Assembly (NCBI RefSeq): GCF_004341105.1
Contig: NZ_SLZK01000004.1
Coordinates: 186,001-250,000 of the forward strand
Reading direction: 5' to 3'
Source: Rhizobium sp. BK418
GTDB taxonomy: Bacteria; Pseudomonadota; Alphaproteobacteria; Rhizobiales; Rhizobiaceae
DNA length: 64,000 nt
The notes below the pieces were generated by a model, which saw only the letters and a list, made by a program, of their open reading frames with translations, was not told the DNA's origin and did no database searches. The position numbers and the translations under genes were made by a program. Positions 61,277-64,000 of this stretch are shown here, one piece after another; position 1 is the first letter of the stretch; the number at the start of each line of letters is the position of its first letter.

Positions 61277-62269
61277 GTGAACGAGACCATTTTCGAGGCG
61301 AAGGATTTGTCGCGCAGCTTCATGGTGGGGCGCAGCGCCCTGCAGAAACTGGTGGACAGGCTTGCTGACATCCATCCGCCCGCCGCCCTGCGTGCTGTCG
61401 ACAACGTCTCGTTGTCGCTGAAGGCCGGTGAAACGCTCGGCGTCGTCGGTGAGTCCGGTTGCGGGAAATCGACTTTGGCGCGCATGATTGCCGGCATCCT
61501 GCCGATTTCCTCAGGCGAGCGGCGATTTCGAGGCGAGGTCTATGAGAGCTTCCTTGCTCGCAAAAAGGACGCACTGAAGATTCAGATGGTCTTCCAGGAC
61601 CCGCTCTCTTCGCTCAATCCGCGCTTGCGGGTGGGCGAGATCGTCGGCGAGGCGGCCGTGTTGCATGGCCTGGTGCGGCGCTCGAAGATGCGCGACTACG
61701 TCATCGACATCCTCGCTCGCGTCGGTCTGCCGGCCGATAGCATCAACCGCTATCCGCACCAGTTTTCCGGCGGCCAGCGCCAGCGCGTTGGCATTGCACG
61801 GGCGCTCGCCGTCAAGCCGGATATGCTGATATGCGACGAGGCAGTGGCGGCTCTCGACGTTTCGGTGCAGGCTCAGATCATCAATCTGCTGATGGACATC
61901 AAGCGTGACAGCGGTCTCGCCATGATCTTCATCAGCCACGACCTCGGCGTCATCCGCCATCTCTGCGACCGCGTCGCCGTCATGTATCTTGGCCGTGTTG
62001 TGGAACTTGCGGAAACCGAGCAGCTCTTCGCCGCCCCGACGCATCCCTATACGCGCATGCTGCTCGACGGTATGCCGAAGATTTCTCTCCAGCGCCGTCA
62101 GTTCATGCCAATCAACGGTGAAATCCCGTCGCCGCTTAATCCCCCGTCCGGTTGCCATTTCCATCCGCGCTGTCCGATGGCGACGGACCAATGCTGCTCC
62201 AGGCGACCGGAATTGCGTGAGGCGGCACCGGGGCATATGCATGCGTGCCTGAACATCGAGCCGGGTTGA
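61277..62269 (+). CDS. peptide-type ABC transporter ATPase (DppF-like)
   Basis: A 330-residue ATPase, last gene of the operon. Walker [31 protein letters not shown], signature [17 protein letters not shown] and Walker B LICDEAVAALDVSVQAQ; the C-terminal CHFHPRCPMATDQCCSRRPE is the cysteine motif. GTG 61277 is four bases after the DppD stop with GAGG upstream; a longer frame lies inside DppD. The B loop reads DEAVAALD instead of the usual DEPVSALD, a mild variation. Confidence 0.92.
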   Translation: MNETIFEAKDLSRSFMVGRSALQKLVDRLADIHPPAALRAVDNVSLSLKAGETLGVVGESGCGKSTLARMIAGILPISSGERRFRGEVYESFLARKKDALKIQMVFQDPLSSLNPRLRVGEIVGEAAVLHGLVRRSKMRDYVIDILARVGLPADSINRYPHQFSGGQRQRVGIARALAVKPDMLICDEAVAALDVSVQAQIINLLMDIKRDSGLAMIFISHDLGVIRHLCDRVAVMYLGRVVELAETEQLFAAPTHPYTRMLLDGMPKISLQRRQFMPINGEIPSPLNPPSGCHFHPRCPMATDQCCSRRPELREAAPGHMHACLNIEPG

Positions 62270-62403
62270 AGAGGCCCGAAAAATCACGGGCATCTGCCAG
62301 CGCCGGTGGGCATCATGCGTTGAGCGCCAGACTGAGTCGCCGAAAGCGCCGAATTACCAGTCTCGACATCGTCTGATGGTCCGATCACAGCAGTAAGGGT
62401 TCT

Positions 62404-62760
62404 TCAGCGGCCTTCTCGCGCTTTCGTGCTGCGAAGAACGGATAGGCCGAGAACCACAAGAAAGATGCCGCAGATCAGTGCATTCCAGAAGAAGATCAGC
62501 TTTGCGGCGTCGCGGAATATCCATGGCGAAACAATAAGCCAGATACCGATCAAGAGATTCACCCACTCCTCCCACAGACGGTAGGAGGCGAGTGCTGCAG
62601 CGCTGAGGATGGCGACGGCGACGCCGCAGATGAGGACGTTCCAGGCGTCAGTGCCGAGCGGTACAGAATCCGGACTGAAGCTTCCAAGTGCCCAGGGGGA
62701 GGCGATAAGCTATACAGCGATGATGAAGGCGCTGTGGTCTTGCCAGCGACGACGTTCCAT
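62404..62760 (-). pseudogene. SPW-repeat membrane protein gene interrupted by one in-frame stop
   Basis: The minus strand encodes two SPW modules: LIASPWALGSF and LIVSPWIFRDAAK, each with a transmembrane hairpin (AWNVLICGVAVAILSAAALA; LIFFWNALICGIFLVVLGL). Codon 17 (62712-62710) is TAG where the family usually has an aromatic residue or Gly just before the first SPW. A TGG-to-TAG change explains it. Apart from this codon the 118-codon frame is intact to the TGA at 62404. The gene is therefore a recent nonsense mutant, or there is a sequence error. Confidence 0.85.
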
Positions 62761-62866
62761 TTCTCGATCTCCCTGATTTCACGAAAGCCAATCACAGCTG
62801 GCGGCCCCATTGCGTCGGATCAAATCCTCGCGGAGACGAATTCCCATGGGCGCACATGGCCTGTTT

Positions 62867-62880
62867 TTGACAACCGTCAA
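62867..62880 (+). promoter_or_regulatory. FNR/FixK-type box in front of the alcohol dehydrogenase gene
   Basis: TTGACAACCGTCAA is a perfect TTGA-N6-TCAA dyad of the Crp-FNR (FixK/NNR) class. Its centre is about 61 bp upstream of the start codon at 62935, a distance that would allow activation at about -41. It suggests oxygen-limited or nitrosative control of the alcohol dehydrogenase. Confidence 0.6.
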
Positions 62881-62934
62881 TGACCGTTTGTCGTGATTTC
62901 AAGATCATGACATCCTGACGATGAGGAGCAGCTC

Positions 62935-63918
62935 ATGAAGGCAATGGTCCTGGAAGCGATCGGGACGCCCCTGCGTGCGATGGATCGGCCTGATCCCGTG
63001 CCCGCAGCGGGGCAATTGATGATGAGGGTCGAGGCCTGCGCCGTGTGCAGGACGGACCTTCATGTCTGCGATGGCGATCTCCCCAATCCGAAGCTTCCGC
63101 TCATTCCCGGCCATGAGACCGTCGGCATCGTCGAGGCGGTCGGGGAGGGGGTCGGGCCGTCGCGCATCGGGCAAAGGGTCGGCGTGCCCTGGCTCGGTCA
63201 CACATGCGGTTGCTGCTCCTTCTGCCGGAGCGGAGAGGAAAACCTCTGCGACGAGCCACAGTTTACCGGTTACACGCGTGACGGGGGCTTTGCCACCCAT
63301 GTCGTTGCGGATGCCGACTATGCCTTTGTACTCGACAGTTCGGCCGATCCCGTTGCGCTTGCGCCGCTCCTCTGCGCGGGCCTCATCGGCTGGCGTTCGC
63401 TGAAGAAGGCAGGTGACGGCAAGAGGATAGGGCTCTACGGGTTCGGCGCGGCCGCGCATATCATCGCGCAGATCTGCCGTTGGCAGGGCCGCGAGGTCTA
63501 CGCGTTCTCTCGCCCGGGCGATGAGACAGCGCAACGCTTCGCGTTCGAACTCGGCGCCGTCTGGGCAGGAGGCTCGCATGAACTGCCGCCTGTAGCGCTC
63601 GATGCGGCCATCATTTTTGCGCCCGTCGGCGAACTCGTGCCTGCCGCATTGAAGGCGGTGCGGAAGGGAGGCCGGGTCGTCTGCGGCGGCATCCACATGA
63701 GCGACCTGCCCGCAATGCCCTATTCGCTGATCTGGGGGGAGCGAGCGGTGGTTTCGGTCGCCAATCTAACGAGGAAGGACGCCGAGGAATTCTTCCCCGT
63801 TGCCTATCAGGCAGGTGTCCGAACCCACACGAAAACCTATCCGCTTGCGCATGCCAATGCGGCGCTTGACGATCTGCGCGCCGGCCGTCTGAGCGGCGCG
63901 GCTGTCCTGAAGCCTTGA
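62935..63918 (+). CDS. adhA: zinc-dependent alcohol dehydrogenase (AdhA-like, MDR superfamily)
   Basis: A 327-residue medium-chain dehydrogenase. Catalytic-zinc residues sit in AVCRTDLHVCDG (Cys) and PGHETVGIVEAVG (His, Glu); the structural-zinc cysteines are in GHTCGCCSFCRSGEENLCDE. The nucleotide-binding loop IGLYGFGAAAHIIAQ replaces the usual GxGxxG with GFGAAA. The ATG at 62935 has GAGGAG in front. Single-gene unit behind the FNR/FixK-type box. After its stop (63918) only 82 bases remain, with nothing recognisable. Confidence 0.93.
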   Translation: MKAMVLEAIGTPLRAMDRPDPVPAAGQLMMRVEACAVCRTDLHVCDGDLPNPKLPLIPGHETVGIVEAVGEGVGPSRIGQRVGVPWLGHTCGCCSFCRSGEENLCDEPQFTGYTRDGGFATHVVADADYAFVLDSSADPVALAPLLCAGLIGWRSLKKAGDGKRIGLYGFGAAAHIIAQICRWQGREVYAFSRPGDETAQRFAFELGAVWAGGSHELPPVALDAAIIFAPVGELVPAALKAVRKGGRVVCGGIHMSDLPAMPYSLIWGERAVVSVANLTRKDAEEFFPVAYQAGVRTHTKTYPLAHANAALDDLRAGRLSGAAVLKP

Positions 63919-64000
63919 GTGGCGCTATCGGGATGGGGCGGTATCGGATCCGGTTTCGATCGTCTTGATAAAGACAGGCCCATCATCATCTCCCCGCCAG

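Noticed and set aside
1-64000. Mobile elements, CRISPR arrays, tRNA or rRNA genes
   Set aside because: No transposase or integrase motifs, no regularly spaced repeats, and no cloverleaf-like or rRNA sequence noticed on either strand.

Overview
The window looks like accessory DNA of a Rhizobium-type alphaproteobacterium (R. leguminosarum/etli group is my best guess). The grounds are the GC-rich codon use, the dense run of ABC-transporter catabolic operons each with its own LacI, GntR or LysR regulator, and a biuret hydrolase that matches my memory of the R. leguminosarum enzyme, with the catalytic residues at the same positions. I saw no rRNA, tRNA, CRISPR array, phage or insertion sequence. 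The left edge cuts a LacI gene.

Region 1 (1-20,244) is an amino-sugar and sulfate-ester locus. A LacI repressor is divergent from nagB, a SIS-domain gene, nagA and a ceramidase-fold hydrolase. The same 12-bp core palindrome (GCAACCGGTTGC) lies next to a TTGACA box in front of nagB and again in front of a sugar ABC transporter, which is followed by an AGE-family epimerase and a Gfo/Idh/MocA dehydrogenase. Then come a formylglycine-generating enzyme, a first cytoplasmic-type sulfatase, a second LacI with its own palindrome, a second sulfatase and an Ssu/Tau-type ABC importer. The layout suggests uptake of a sulfated, probably N-acylated, sugar that is desulfated and deacylated inside the cell and drained through NagA/NagB.

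Region 2 (20,288-28,343) is a triuret/biuret operon on the minus strand: BMP-type substrate-binding protein, two permeases, biuret hydrolase (BiuH), a two-domain ATPase, a probable triuret hydrolase (TrtA) and a cupin. It is divergent from a GntR regulator and a Rid-family gene. Region 3 (28,366-36,455) holds a LysR regulator, an NMT1-type ABC importer, a cytosine-deaminase-like amidohydrolase, an FAD oxidase, a flavodoxin-fold reductase and a creatininase-family hydrolase. Two near-identical 36-bp LysR-type sites tie these together; the substrate is unknown.

Region 4 (36,702-46,487) is a guanidine operon headed by a clear guanidine-I (ykkC) riboswitch: ABC importer, two DUF1989 proteins (carboxyguanidine deiminase type), a guanidine/urea carboxylase and allophanate hydrolase. 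Triuret, biuret and guanidine therefore all converge on allophanate. The only allophanate hydrolase in the window is in the guanidine-responsive operon.

Region 5 (46,917-63,918) holds a transglutaminase-like peptidase, then a GntR-controlled operon (Ldh-family dehydrogenase, Fe-alcohol dehydrogenase, a wrecked aldehyde dehydrogenase, an enolase-superfamily enzyme, a peptide-type binding protein). Next is a LysR regulator divergent from an Opp/Dpp-type transporter operon with a fumarase-superfamily lyase. The region ends with an SPW-repeat gene broken by one stop codon and a zinc alcohol dehydrogenase behind an FNR/FixK-type box.
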